Shown: in pieces, positions 1 to 10,179 of the stretch
How the letters are laid out: each line of letters begins with the position of its first letter
Position numbering within the stretch: position 1 is the first letter of the stretch
DNA from: Jaltomata sinuosa
Lineage: Eukaryota; Streptophyta; Magnoliopsida; Solanales; Solanaceae
Length of the DNA stretch: 64,000 bases
Assembly (NCBI GenBank): GCA_003996215.1
Contig: QJPP01002949.1
Location: 124,001-188,000 of the forward strand
Reading direction: 5' to 3'
Position numbers and translations under genes: made by a program
The notes under the pieces: model-generated
Database searches by the model: none
Seen by the model: only the letters and a program-made list of their open reading frames with translations
Told to the model about the DNA's origin: nothing

Positions 1-2470
1 GAAACACTCAATTATTGAGTTAGTTTCAAAAGCAGTATTTCTACCACCACCTCTACCTCCTCTATTGCCACAAACACCACCACCTCTACCACCCCTACTA
101 CCTCCCCTACTATCACCTTTATCATATTTACGATCATTATTTACACTCGTACTTCCACCCAATCGTCTACCACCTCACCTAAAGTTGTTTTTACGTGCTC
201 CTCTCTGCCTGTTGATCGGAGGCCTTCCACGTGAACGGACATCCCTATGATTTTTTATGTATGTCACATCATCTTCTAACTCGTCACCAACATTTGGGAC
301 AGCCATGTCATCTTCCCAATCTAAATATGTATTCAATCGACCTTTCAAAATATTTTTGAAATCCATATATTTCACGTCATTGTCCAAAATAACATCAAAA
401 ATTCTATCAAATTATTTTTTCAGTCCGTTGTATCTTTTGAACTCTTCTATCATTGTTGGGTAACCTCCGGGGAAGAATTTATTCAAATGTGAACGAATTA
501 TCTCTTCTCCACCGTCTCAAGATATATCTGTCGTGAATCAACTGAATCCTATTGCGTGTCATTACTTTAAGTATGTGACAATAAATGATTCCAAAATTTT
601 GGAAGTATTTACAATTACAGTTAAAATATTGACCGTTTGGTCTATACTCCACCGAGTACACAAATTTATTTCCATGAAAATCATTTCTTATTGAAAAATC
701 TGTTAAGCCATATTTCGTAACTCCCTCCACTGCTTCAATATCCTCATGCATGCTCAATTCACAGTGGAATAAATTTCGTACTTGAAGCATGAAAAGATCA
801 TAGATTGTACGCGTGTAATGTCTTTGAACTTGATCCTCCCAATTAAATTCAGAGAAAGTTACTGCTTCTGTTTTTCTAGAGGTAGCTTCAGCTTGTAATT
901 CTTTTTTATATTTAGCTCTTATGGCTATCTCATACTACTCAATAAACTGTTTCAAGGTGTTTCGACCACTTATGTAGCCATCAAAGAAAGCATGCATTGA
1001 CTCACACCTTTGTGTGGACATCATACCAGCCCAAAAGTAGTGCTTGACATATACGGGAACCCATTTGGTCCTTTCTAAAAACATATTAGAGAACCAAGTT
1101 CTATCTCCTAATTCATATTTTTCAATGAATGCAGTCCATTTTGTCTCAAATTCAACAATAGTGATGCTATCAAAGACTATAGATTTGAATTCACTCTTGG
1201 CAATTTAAAAATTTCGAACACGCCTTAGCCTGACGGGTAACTTTGTAAGGATGTGCCAAATACAATACCTGTGAATAGCATTTGGCAAAACATGTCTAAT
1301 GGCTACCTTGATACTCTCACACTGGTCTGTAAGGATAGCTGTTGAAGGTACATTGTCCATGGCACTAAGCCAAGTTCTGAAGACGAACTTGTATGTTTCA
1401 ATATCCTCACTAGTAATCAAAGCACATCCCAAAAGAATGGACTGCCTATGCTGATTGATACCAATGAATGAAGCAAATGACATGCGCCATTGATTCACAA
1501 GGTAGGTTGTATCGAAATATATTACGTCATTGAACTCACGATATGCATGCTTGCAATGTGTATGAATCCAAACCATATTTCGAAGTCTGCCACTATTATC
1601 TGTATCTACTAGATAGAAAATTTCCCTGTCCTTCAACTACATTTCGCAAAAGAATCTGCGTATTGCTTCACCATCAATGGACAAGGTTCTAAGTTTTTTC
1701 TGCTGAAGAATGTAATTTCTGCAGTCCTTTGGGGTACACCTCATTCTTTCTGGACCACCAGCTTGAACTTACAAGAGTCTTATGCTCTTTGTAGGTCTTA
1801 TTCCTGCTATATCGTGAGCAACAAGATTTCTCTTCAAAGTCTTGCTTAATTGCCTGTGGCAGGGCATAAAGCGTGAAAGGGAAGGACTCAATTCATGATT
1901 GTGAACATTAATCATTTTAGAAATCATCCAGGAATCATTGTGGATCAAGATACAATTTATTTTTACTTTGCAGTCAATCCTTTTAGTCTGATTCCTTGAT
2001 TTTGATGTTCTACTCTTGTCACAAGCATAGGTCACATACCTAATGGAATCACCACCCTTTTTGTTGGATGTTTTTTTAACCACCCCAAAACCTTTCAATC
2101 GGTCGTGTTCTTTATACAAAGCAAAAACAGATTCAAGACTTCTAAAAATCATACCTTCAGTAGGACCATGTAAATATTGTTCGTCGCTAAAGGTCTTCTC
2201 ATCCATTGCATCTCCATCTTCTTCTACTCCTTGGTCCTCATATTCATATTCTTCTGAATCCGGATTATTTAAATCTTCATCTACCTCCACCTGATCAGGC
2301 ATATTTTGCTCGTCCCCTAATTGAGCTACCACATTTGTAATACGTTCATCGTCGCTGTCCAAATATGAATCTGAGCTACTACCACCATAAGCACCATATG
2401 AATCTACGTCATGTTGATCTACATTAGCGATCAAACTATCACTACTTTCAATTCCAAATACTTCATTCAA
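1..2470 (-). pseudogene. FAR1/FHY3-related (FRS, MULE-transposase-derived) pseudogene, 3' end cut by the window edge
   Basis: Read right to left, this encodes an acidic N-terminus (about 2470-2160), then a FAR1-type DNA-binding domain (GMIFRSLE, later DSWMISKMINVHNHEL), a MULE transposase core (about 1636-1205: IYFDTTYLVNQWRMSF, then LTDQCESIK and HRYCIWHI), and a SWIM zinc finger with the CxC...CxH pattern (NCNCKYF...IYCHILK, about 640-560). A Gly/Arg-rich tail with an RGRPP-like motif follows at the left edge. FAR1/FHY3 proteins are transcription factors domesticated from Mutator-like transposases. From 2470 to about 480 the same frame holds throughout but is broken by at least four stop codons (near 1769, 1636, 1205 and 940); another disruption lies near 420-480. 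Because only nonsense changes are seen, decay by C-to-T type mutation is likely. I cannot tell whether it was a host FRS gene or a Jittery-like transposon; no terminal inverted repeat was recognised. Confidence 0.8.
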
Positions 2471-3336
2471 GGTATCCCTTATACGAATATTGAGATTGTT
2501 TGGATTCCTTTTTTTTCAAAGATTACTAGAGAATTTTTGTAGATCTGAAATTGTAAAGGAGAAAAATTCAAAAGGTAAAAGGTGGTGGAAAATAAATATA
2601 CAAGCAAAGTGGTTTTAGAATTGAAGGGAAAAAATGGTGGAAAAATAAGCGGTTTGGAGCCAACTTTACTTGAGGGGCTATTTAGACTTTTTACACAAGT
2701 TATGCCAAAATGAGTTGTGCCAAATAGCATCACTCATAAGTTAAACCACTACTTATGATGAAAGTTATACTTCCCAAAAGGTTATTATAATCCAATTATA
2801 TAGATCATTTATTTTTTCGAAAACTCATCCAAGCCAACACTTTTTGAAGAGAATGTTCCTCTGAGAACATTTAAACTCAGTTTACTTTTCAATTTAAATA
2901 TATTATTCATTCTTAAGAGTATTTTGCTAATTTATTTCTAAGAAATATTTCATTTGATCTTGGATTAATCAAAACAGAAATAGCTCCTCCCACTCATTAG
3001 GCTATAAAATAAAAAAGGTAACAAGTAGATCTGTGAATTACTTTATTAATTAAATATTCAAAATTTTCTTTTCTTCCTTTTTATTAAAAGATAAAGAGAT
3101 AAATACTTTTTTTTCTTCAATTTATGCTGCACACTTTTTTTCTAGTTCATGCCGAATAGAATATAACATTTCAAATAATTTAATTTTAATTTTTTTCTTT
3201 TACTGAAATGATTTATAATAACACAAATGACCAAAGAGTGTTTTAGACCATAAATTTTTAAAAATCTTCATTTCGAAAGGAGGTCATAATTTCAAGCTGT
3301 GAAAATAACTTTTTGTAGATGCATGGTAAGATTGTT
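2471..3336. other. Intergenic, AT-rich
   Basis: No supported gene. The sequence is strongly AT-rich with many T and A runs. The first 250 bases would be the upstream region of the FAR1-related pseudogene. I saw no convincing repeat borders or RNA gene. Confidence 0.5.
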
Positions 3337-3540
3337 ACTATAATGACCCTTTCTTGTCCGATCCTTCTTCGAGTCCGGCACATAGCAGATTGTGTATAAT
3401 GGACCTTTGTGGTCTAGTCTTTCTTTGAATCTCGCACATAACATATTGCGTATAATGGATCTTTATGGTCCGATCCTTCTTCGAATCTCACGCATAGCAG
3501 ATTGCGTACAATGGACCATTATAATCAGGTTCTTCTTTGG
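3337..3540 (+). repeat. Tandem partial copies of a TS-type SINE segment
   Basis: About three and a half imperfect units of roughly 57 bp. Each contains an (AT)AATGGACC-like start, a GGTCCGATCCTTCTTCGA-like middle and a CGCATAGCAGATTGCG-like end. This matches, from memory, the central body of Solanaceae TS SINEs (ACAATAGACC, GGTCCGGCCC, CGCGCATAGCGG). The tRNA-like head and the TTG-repeat tail are not visible, so this is an amplified internal piece and not an intact SINE. Confidence 0.55.
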
Positions 3541-3931
3541 ATTTTACTATTTTTTTATTTTTTTTTTGGTGTCAAGTCAAACAATTTCACATAAATTGAA
3601 ACGAATGGATTAAAAAAAAAGAAACAAAAAAAAAAGAGAAAGGAGAAAGAAAAAAAAATCAAATCCACAGCTCACTTTGCCAGTATCTATACTGTTGCTT
3701 TTGCCGTCAGCTTCACAAAGCATCAAGAATCTCCTCCTCTCCACCACTTCCCCACCCCCTCCTTAATATTCTTCGCCCTAGAGAAGAACAAGGACAATAC
3801 CCATTTCCCAAGAAAACGTTAAAGTTTTCACATTTCTCTACATAATAACATGAGATCATAAATACTCTACTGTACTCTCTCTCTCTCTCTGTGTCTCACT
3901 ATATGTGTTGTAGTACTTCTTGAAAAAAAAA
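3541..3931 (+). promoter_or_regulatory. Probable promoter and 5'UTR of the BTB gene
   Basis: A-rich and T-rich runs are followed by a pyrimidine-rich stretch with a short CT microsatellite (about 3874-3892) just upstream of the start codon, a common plant leader feature. No TATA box can be assigned with confidence. Confidence 0.3.
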
Positions 3932-6900
3932 ATGCACGACCCAACTCGCCTGAAATCTCAACCCCACCACCACAATCGCCGCCGTGAACCGCCGTCACAT
4001 CATCGCCGTGCTTGGTGTTGCTCCTTCACTGTACCACCACATAGCCCAGAGAACCCATCTGCATTTCCGCCTCAAAATCCCAATGTTTTCCCCAAGAAAA
4101 ACCAATCTTTACTTAAACCGGAAGTACCCACAAAGTCTTCTTCCAATTCCGTGTCTTCTTTCCCTAATTCTCCTCAAAATACCTCTAGACCCGGTATTGT
4201 GACCCGAATCGACCCACGTCGGATCCTCTCACCGGGTCGGGTCTCTCCGATTGATTCCATTGACGAAACCCTAAACCCCACCGGCCCGGTTGAGATTCCG
4301 AAGTCTCCGACTCCGGTTGAGTGTGAGCAGCAAGCTAGTAGTGTTAGGGATGATTGTAGTTTGGGGATCTTTGATGTGAGGTTGAATCTGAAGGGGAAAA
4401 ATGGTAGTGGCTTAGTGTTGGAGCTTAGCTCTGAGGTTCTTAGTACAAATAGTTCTGTTTTTGCTGATTTGATTGCTGGATATCGAAAAAATTCGAGGGG
4501 TTTGTGTAGGATAGAAGTGCCTGATGTGGAGAATTTGGGTGTTTTTCGTGACACCATTGAGCTTATGTTTGAGGATGATGTTGCTAGGAAACTTCTCAGG
4601 GTTGGTGCTTATCGCGCCATTGATGTGCTCGAGGTAAAGATCCAGGATTTTTTACTACTTCATCAATCATTTGAAGTGTCCAAACTTTATTTTTTTGGAA
4701 AGTATTAATGAGTGCTTATAGATTAGGATAAAAATGCTATGGACTAACTAAGCTTTGTTTGCGAAAAAGTGAAATAGAATATGAATAATTTGATGGTCTT
4801 ATTTGGCAAGTCAATGTAGGTTGGTTAAGTTGTGACAGAGGAGGTAATGAAGCTACTTAAAAAGCTGAATATTTGTAAATGACTACTTGGTATTGGGGTG
4901 TATTGATAGTGATTCCTAAATGCATTACTTGTTCATTTGAGAATGTGGAAGTACTTCTCAGTTCTCATATGTTTTTAAATAACGGGAAGAGTGTGTAGAG
5001 AACTCGTGATGAAGTTGGCGACATATATTTCATGTTTGAAGACTAATTAGGCACGCGGACATCAACAGAATAATTAGGAATTGCGCATATGTTTTTAAAA
5101 TAGAAAAAATACATAGAGAACTTGAATGAAGTTGGCATCTTATATTCCATGCTCGAAGGCTTATTAGATAAGCTGCTAAGGTTGCATGTAGACTAATTAG
5201 AATATGCATGGTTGATTCAGTTTACAGAGGTTAGTTCTTGCACTGCTGGTCCTGTGAAACTTCTTTCCTATGCAGTATATATTGCATTTGGCAAAGAAAC
5301 TTTAGTGTTTTCCAAATTCCAACAGTTAGCTAGAACATTAAATAGATACTACTGGGGAAAAGCAATGCAGTTGAAAGGAAACTAGAGATCTACCACATTC
5401 CCAAACCTAGATCTAGCGGAAACTAATCCTTGCTGGATTTATCCTGGCCTATTTATGGTACAAGGCTAATTCAATGTTCTTAATAGAAGTTTGACTATTT
5501 CCTTAAGTCTAGTGTATGCCTGTGACCATTTTCTTATAGGTAAAGTTCTACACTAAACCTCCTCTTCTTTATTCTTGAACAAATTTCTAATTGCACAATG
5601 AAACTTACAAAGCTCTTAAGGTGGTGCGACATCAGTTACTCAGTGTGATATAATGCTGCCGCCTACCATGTCTGCTTTGCTGCATCTTTTCTCCATCCAG
5701 TTAAATTCTTCCTGATATTTCCAACCTTTCAAAATCCCATGAAGATCTATAGTTCCGCATCTTTCAGGATGCAGAATAAGGTGCCTGAAATGGACAGAGC
5801 TTTACAAAACAGTGGAGCAAGTCTGCTCTCCAGAATTGTTGCCTGCAAAAACCCCCTTAAACTTTTGTATTTGATGTGGAGCTTTCTAACTGGTCTAATC
5901 CTATAACTCCAAGAACCTCCTGCTCTTCCCAATGCTACTTTTCTATTATGCCCTGGTATGGAAGTATAAATTTTTCACTTCATTTCTTGGATTACTCTTT
6001 TTTCTTCGTTGTGGCCTTGGTTTTCTAATCTTCTTGTCCATCTCCTAGTTTTTTATCAAGTTGCTTCAAACCGATTTGCACTGTTGACTTTCTTGGTACA
6101 GTTCCGAGAGAGCTATAATGGACCTCTATTATCTTTGCAAGAGGTGAAAATTATCTGATATAGGGACCATTATTGTGCAAAGAGAATGATGCGATCACAT
6201 TTCTGATACTGTCTACCCATTTTGGTGTAGAACCCTTTACCATGGCTTTTGTCAGAAGCTCCTTCCAATACTCATCACATTCACATGAATGAATACCAGA
6301 CACCCTTTCCCCTGGGGGGCTGGGTGTCCTCCCTTCCTTTTTCTCTATGAGGTTATTGCTTTTCTTCCATAGTTGCTAGCGTAAGATAGAGCTGCTATCA
6401 CTATTCTTATTTATCTTCAAAAATCATTGATTTAAGTCGTGTTAAGTGCAGTCTCAATTGTGTTTGTGTACTGTTCATTCAATACACATTTACCAAGAAA
6501 TGGAGTATACTGGAGTATACCATGTATAACAAAATGGTCAAAGGATGAATAACAATTCCTCCCACCCACACCCCCCACAAGGAAAAAACAAAGGAAATCT
6601 GGTAACAGAATGAACGGAGGAAGAGATACAGAAAAGATTAACAGCAACAGAATAGAAAGTAGCCTTATTTTCTGTTTAGCCATGCGAAATCTGGTAATGT
6701 TGTTCTTCTAGGATTGAAAAATAAAGAAAAGGATTGGAAGTGGGTGGATCTCTGTTTTCCTAAATGTGGATGCAAAAGCATATACAACTTTCTCTAACAT
6801 GGAGAAATTTTTTGTAATAATTTTCTCTAGTTTTAAGCATTAGTTATAATGGAACTGTAAAGTTATGTCATGTAGGAAAAAGCTTTGCCTTGTGGCCAGT

Positions 6901-8387
6901 AAAACCTGTAGAGAATGCATGTGCATCCGTTCTTTCTTTAGTCTTCTAAATGCCTATCAAATCAGTCCTCTGGTCAAGTTCTGCATTCTGCTAATTTTTC
7001 TGTTCAATGACTTCAAGTATTAAAAACTGCTGCAGATTGCTATCTCCGTTGCTAACTGAATTCAATGTGAAAGTGGGTCTGCTTTTACTGGGTGTCTTTG
7101 TTTTGTAATTTGTTCTTCTCTGCATGGAGTTTTGGGTCTCTTTGTTCCTTGTTCCACCATTGGTTTTACATGGCAGTTGGGTAGCCAGTTTAAGCTTTTC
7201 GTCCTCTGCGTTTTCCTTCTTCATCTTTTAAGAAGTACTGGATTGTTATACATGTAGTGAAGATCCTCTTTTATTGGATAGAGAAAGTTGACCTTACATC
7301 TTCCATGAAAGGAATCATTGTGTAGTGAACTCTCGCTATTGGTTTTCACACAATAAAACACTCCCCTGGTTGTTTGGCTAGTATTAGACTTCTCTCTCCC
7401 CTATCTTCAACTTTGTCTTGGTGGTTTCATGCTATCTTTGTTAATGTGTAGGTATCAGCTGGAATCAAATTCAACCGGGGTGTTTTATCGTGTTTGAAGT
7501 ACCTTGAAGCTGTTCCTTGGACCGAGGAAGAGGAAGAGAAATTGAGAAGCTTGTTTAATAAAATGAAGTTTGATAATGAATCAGCTAGAGACATTTCAGC
7601 CAGACTCTATGCTCTAGATATGACAGATTCCCAACAGACTTTGTCTAAGCAGCTTGTTTGGTCTGTTACCACTTGTGTTGATGCCAACTCCAGAAACGAG
7701 CTAAAATCCTTAGTCAAGGGTCTCCTGTGCAAAAGCTCAGTCTATGAAAAGGACTGCCCTGATCTGAACAAGGTGGATATATTTGCAATATGCCAGTCTT
7801 GTATAAGTTCACTTGTTAGTTTGCTCGAGGAGGCAACTGCTACAAGTCCATCTGTAAAATCAGCAAAGAAAGAAGACCGGACCTTGATCGAGCGCATATC
7901 TAAGCAGGTTGACAACATCATATGGCTGCTGGAAATTTTGCTTGATCACCAGATGGCAGAGGACTTGGTGGATATATGGACCAAACAAAGTCAGTTGCTT
8001 GCAATGCATAAATGTGCATCTCCATTGGTCAGGTATGAGCTTAGCCGGGTGACAGCTATGTTATTCATAGCAATGGGCACCGGGAAAATGCATTGTCGCT
8101 CTGAAGCAAGGTCGGGGCTTCTTCAGACATGGTTTAGACCGATGCTATTGGACTTCGGATGGTTACAGAGATGCAAAAAAGGCCTAGACATGAAGGCATT
8201 GGAGGAAGCGATGGGTCAAGCACTCCTTACTCTTCCTTTGAATGAACAATATGTTCTGTTTATGGATTGGTTCAAGTGTTTCTCTAAGCATGGTACTGAA
8301 TGCCCTAACCTTAGCAAATCATTCCAGATATGGTGGCGACGATCGTTCTTGAGAGGCTCTGAAACTCATGCCAGTGAATCTAGGTAG
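3932..8387 (+). CDS. BTB/POZ domain protein (At1g63850/At3g05675-like), two exons
   Basis: Exon 1 is 3932-4633 and exon 2 is 7452-8387, joined as GAG|gtaaag...tgtag|GTATCA in phase 0, giving 545 residues. The ATG at 3932 is the first in frame; the frame also reads upstream from a TTG at 3920. The N-terminal 130 residues are low-complexity, rich in Pro, Ser, His and Arg, and include RRILSPGRVSPIDS. The BTB fold follows (DVRLNLKGK...LSSEVLSTNSSVFADLIAG, then an IEVPDVENLGVFRDTIELMFE region). Exon 2 continues with the family's long helical C-terminal part (VLSCLKYLEAVPWTEEEEEK, later LVRYELSRVTAMLF and FMDWFKCFS). Plant BTB proteins of this kind are thought to be substrate adaptors of CUL3 ubiquitin ligases, but this subgroup's targets are not known to me. 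The ends look intact and I see no frameshift. Confidence 0.85.
4634..7451 (+). other. Single 2.8-kb intron of the BTB gene
   Basis: Large intron bounded by GT and AG. It holds no supported gene. Several short open frames inside are not conserved-looking. Confidence 0.7.
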
Positions 8388-9004
8388 AATGGTGTTTTTT
8401 TTTTTGTCCTTTTTTCTTTCTAGTGGGATGCTGTAACTTGGGCAATCTGAAACACTTGGGAAGTCAATAATGTAGATTAACACTGTAGATTTACTAATTG
8501 TTGTGAGAGGAAATGGAATGCCAATTCAGTATATATGACTCTTTTACCATAATATCAACTTTTCTTCAAGCATAAATACATAGTATTGTATGTATACTTA
8601 TAATCATGGACAAGTTTAAAGACATCTATCAAACATCAAACCTAATGCAAGTGTAACATCAACGCATTTTGTGTTTTCTTCTTAGGGTGTGTTCGGTACG
8701 GGGAAAATGTATTTTTTTAGGAAAATAAGTGAATTTTTTACTAATTTTTTGTGTGAATCACGTGGAAATTAAAGACTGAAAATGCATTTCTACCTATATT
8801 AGTGGCTAGTTTTTGCATCTCTTATCATTGCTGTGAATCACGTGTAATGTATCTTTATTTGAGACGTTATGCCAATCTTACTTTATCTCCATTTGAAAGA
8901 TTCTCATGACACATGGTTCCTTTACTTCAAATTCAATCCAACATACAGTGGAAGTTATTCGACCAAGAGTAGAAAGCTAGTGCTCTTCTTTTTTCTTAAT
9001 AATT
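8388..9004. other. BTB gene 3'UTR and intergenic repeat-like DNA
   Basis: The first 200-300 bases are the likely 3'UTR. Near 8688 a GTGTGTTCGGTA-type motif begins, which resembles the common start of Solanaceae non-autonomous elements. I could not find its other end. Confidence 0.35.
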
Positions 9005-9075
9005 GTGGTGGTCGGGCCAACTTGCACACACATCGATTAATTCTCAGGTACTTGTTATCTCCCACCCGAACCGAC
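9005..9075 (-). repeat. Degenerate SINE fragment
   Basis: On the minus strand this resembles the Solanaceae SINE stretch also seen at 52820-52905 (GGTACCTGTTGC..., a GGAATTAGTCGAGGTG-like centre, then GGCCCGAC). It is clearly decayed. A TS-SINE-like 3' end motif (CAGACCCCACTTTGTGGGA) also occurs separately near 9793-9812. Confidence 0.45.
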
Positions 9076-9639
9076 TAATTCTAACGTGTACTTGCTATGT
9101 GTGAGAAGAAATTACCTAGTTATTTTTTCGTCCCTGCTGGAAATTAAACCCGTCACATCTTAGTGCCTAAAATTCCTCGTGTATACTTATGGTAGCTCCT
9201 TTTTTTGGGTCGGTAAGTACAATTCTTGTAGCTCTATTACTATATAGTATCACAGTTTGGTTCTTTGCAGATAAAGCCTTCATTGTTTAATTTTGAGACT
9301 TTTGACTACTTTACTAACTGAATGGTTAGCTTTTAAAAGACTTCCCATTTATCTGATCTTTATTCGTTCTTGTAAAAAAAAGTTTTTAAAAAAGGGAAAA
9401 GTAAAAGAGGGAGTGTGTTGCAAAGAATCTAAACAGAGGGAGAAATGACTTGTAACCCTGTAAATCATCCCTAAGAAGTAAAGGCCCCACGTGAAGCACA
9501 GAAGAATAGAAGTAGAATGAACAAAAATATTTCTTGTTTTAGAAAAGTAAAATGACTGATTAGAAGTGTTTGATGTTATTAAAGAATGGCTGATAAGAAC
9601 TTACAAATAATATAATCAAAAGTTGGCTGGTTACAAGTG

Positions 9640-10058
9640 CTTGGGTGTTGGATTCCGCCTTTGGAGGGCTGCTGAATTCCATTTCTCATAAACGCGACAG
9701 TCCCTGTTGCATCCAGCCCACATTTTGGATTCACATATCCGGCTTCCAGGTGCTGTCAAAAGCTCAAATAGCTTTGTCACTCTACCCTCCTCAGACCCCA
9801 CTTTGTGGGACTACATTGGGTAAGAAGTTGTAATCACCAAGAATCCCATGTGGACAATACCATCGAGAGAGTGATGAAAATGGTCATCTCTAACAAAAAA
9901 TCTGTCCATTCTAAGCAGGAAATGAATTTGATAAAGCTTGTCATCTTTCTCGATGAACGAACCAAGGCTCGTCGTTTGCTATGGAAGGAAAGGACTTTAG
10001 AGTTGATTCCAACTGCTTGGATTGTTAGATTCAGACACCAGAGTTAAACTTGGCTCAG
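9640..10058 (-). pseudogene. Decayed duplicate of a PPR-DYW gene tail
   Basis: The minus strand near 9930-9838 reads FFVRDDHFHHSLDGIVHMG, a damaged form of the DYW ending IYVRDANRYHHFNEG found in the intact gene next door. The 9700-9760 stretch (TGTTGCATCC...GGCTTCCAGG) is repeated at 10092-10155, just 3' of the intact gene. The two similarities together indicate a local tandem duplication of a DYW 3' end and its flank with an offset of about 345-390 bp. The CSCGDYW terminus is lost, and no longer open frame remains. Confidence 0.55.
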
Positions 10059-10179
10059 TTCCAATTTTGTATAAATGCAACTGGTTCTGTTGCATCCTCC
10101 CACAACTGGATTCATGAACGTCCTGCTTCCAGGGTACTCTCAATGCTTGAAGAACTTCTCAAGAAATTACAAATCTCAA

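Noticed and set aside
2043..2294. 83-codon plus-strand open frame inside the FAR1-like region
   Set aside because: Antisense of the acidic N-terminus and the FAR1 domain, which has recognisable homology on the minus strand.
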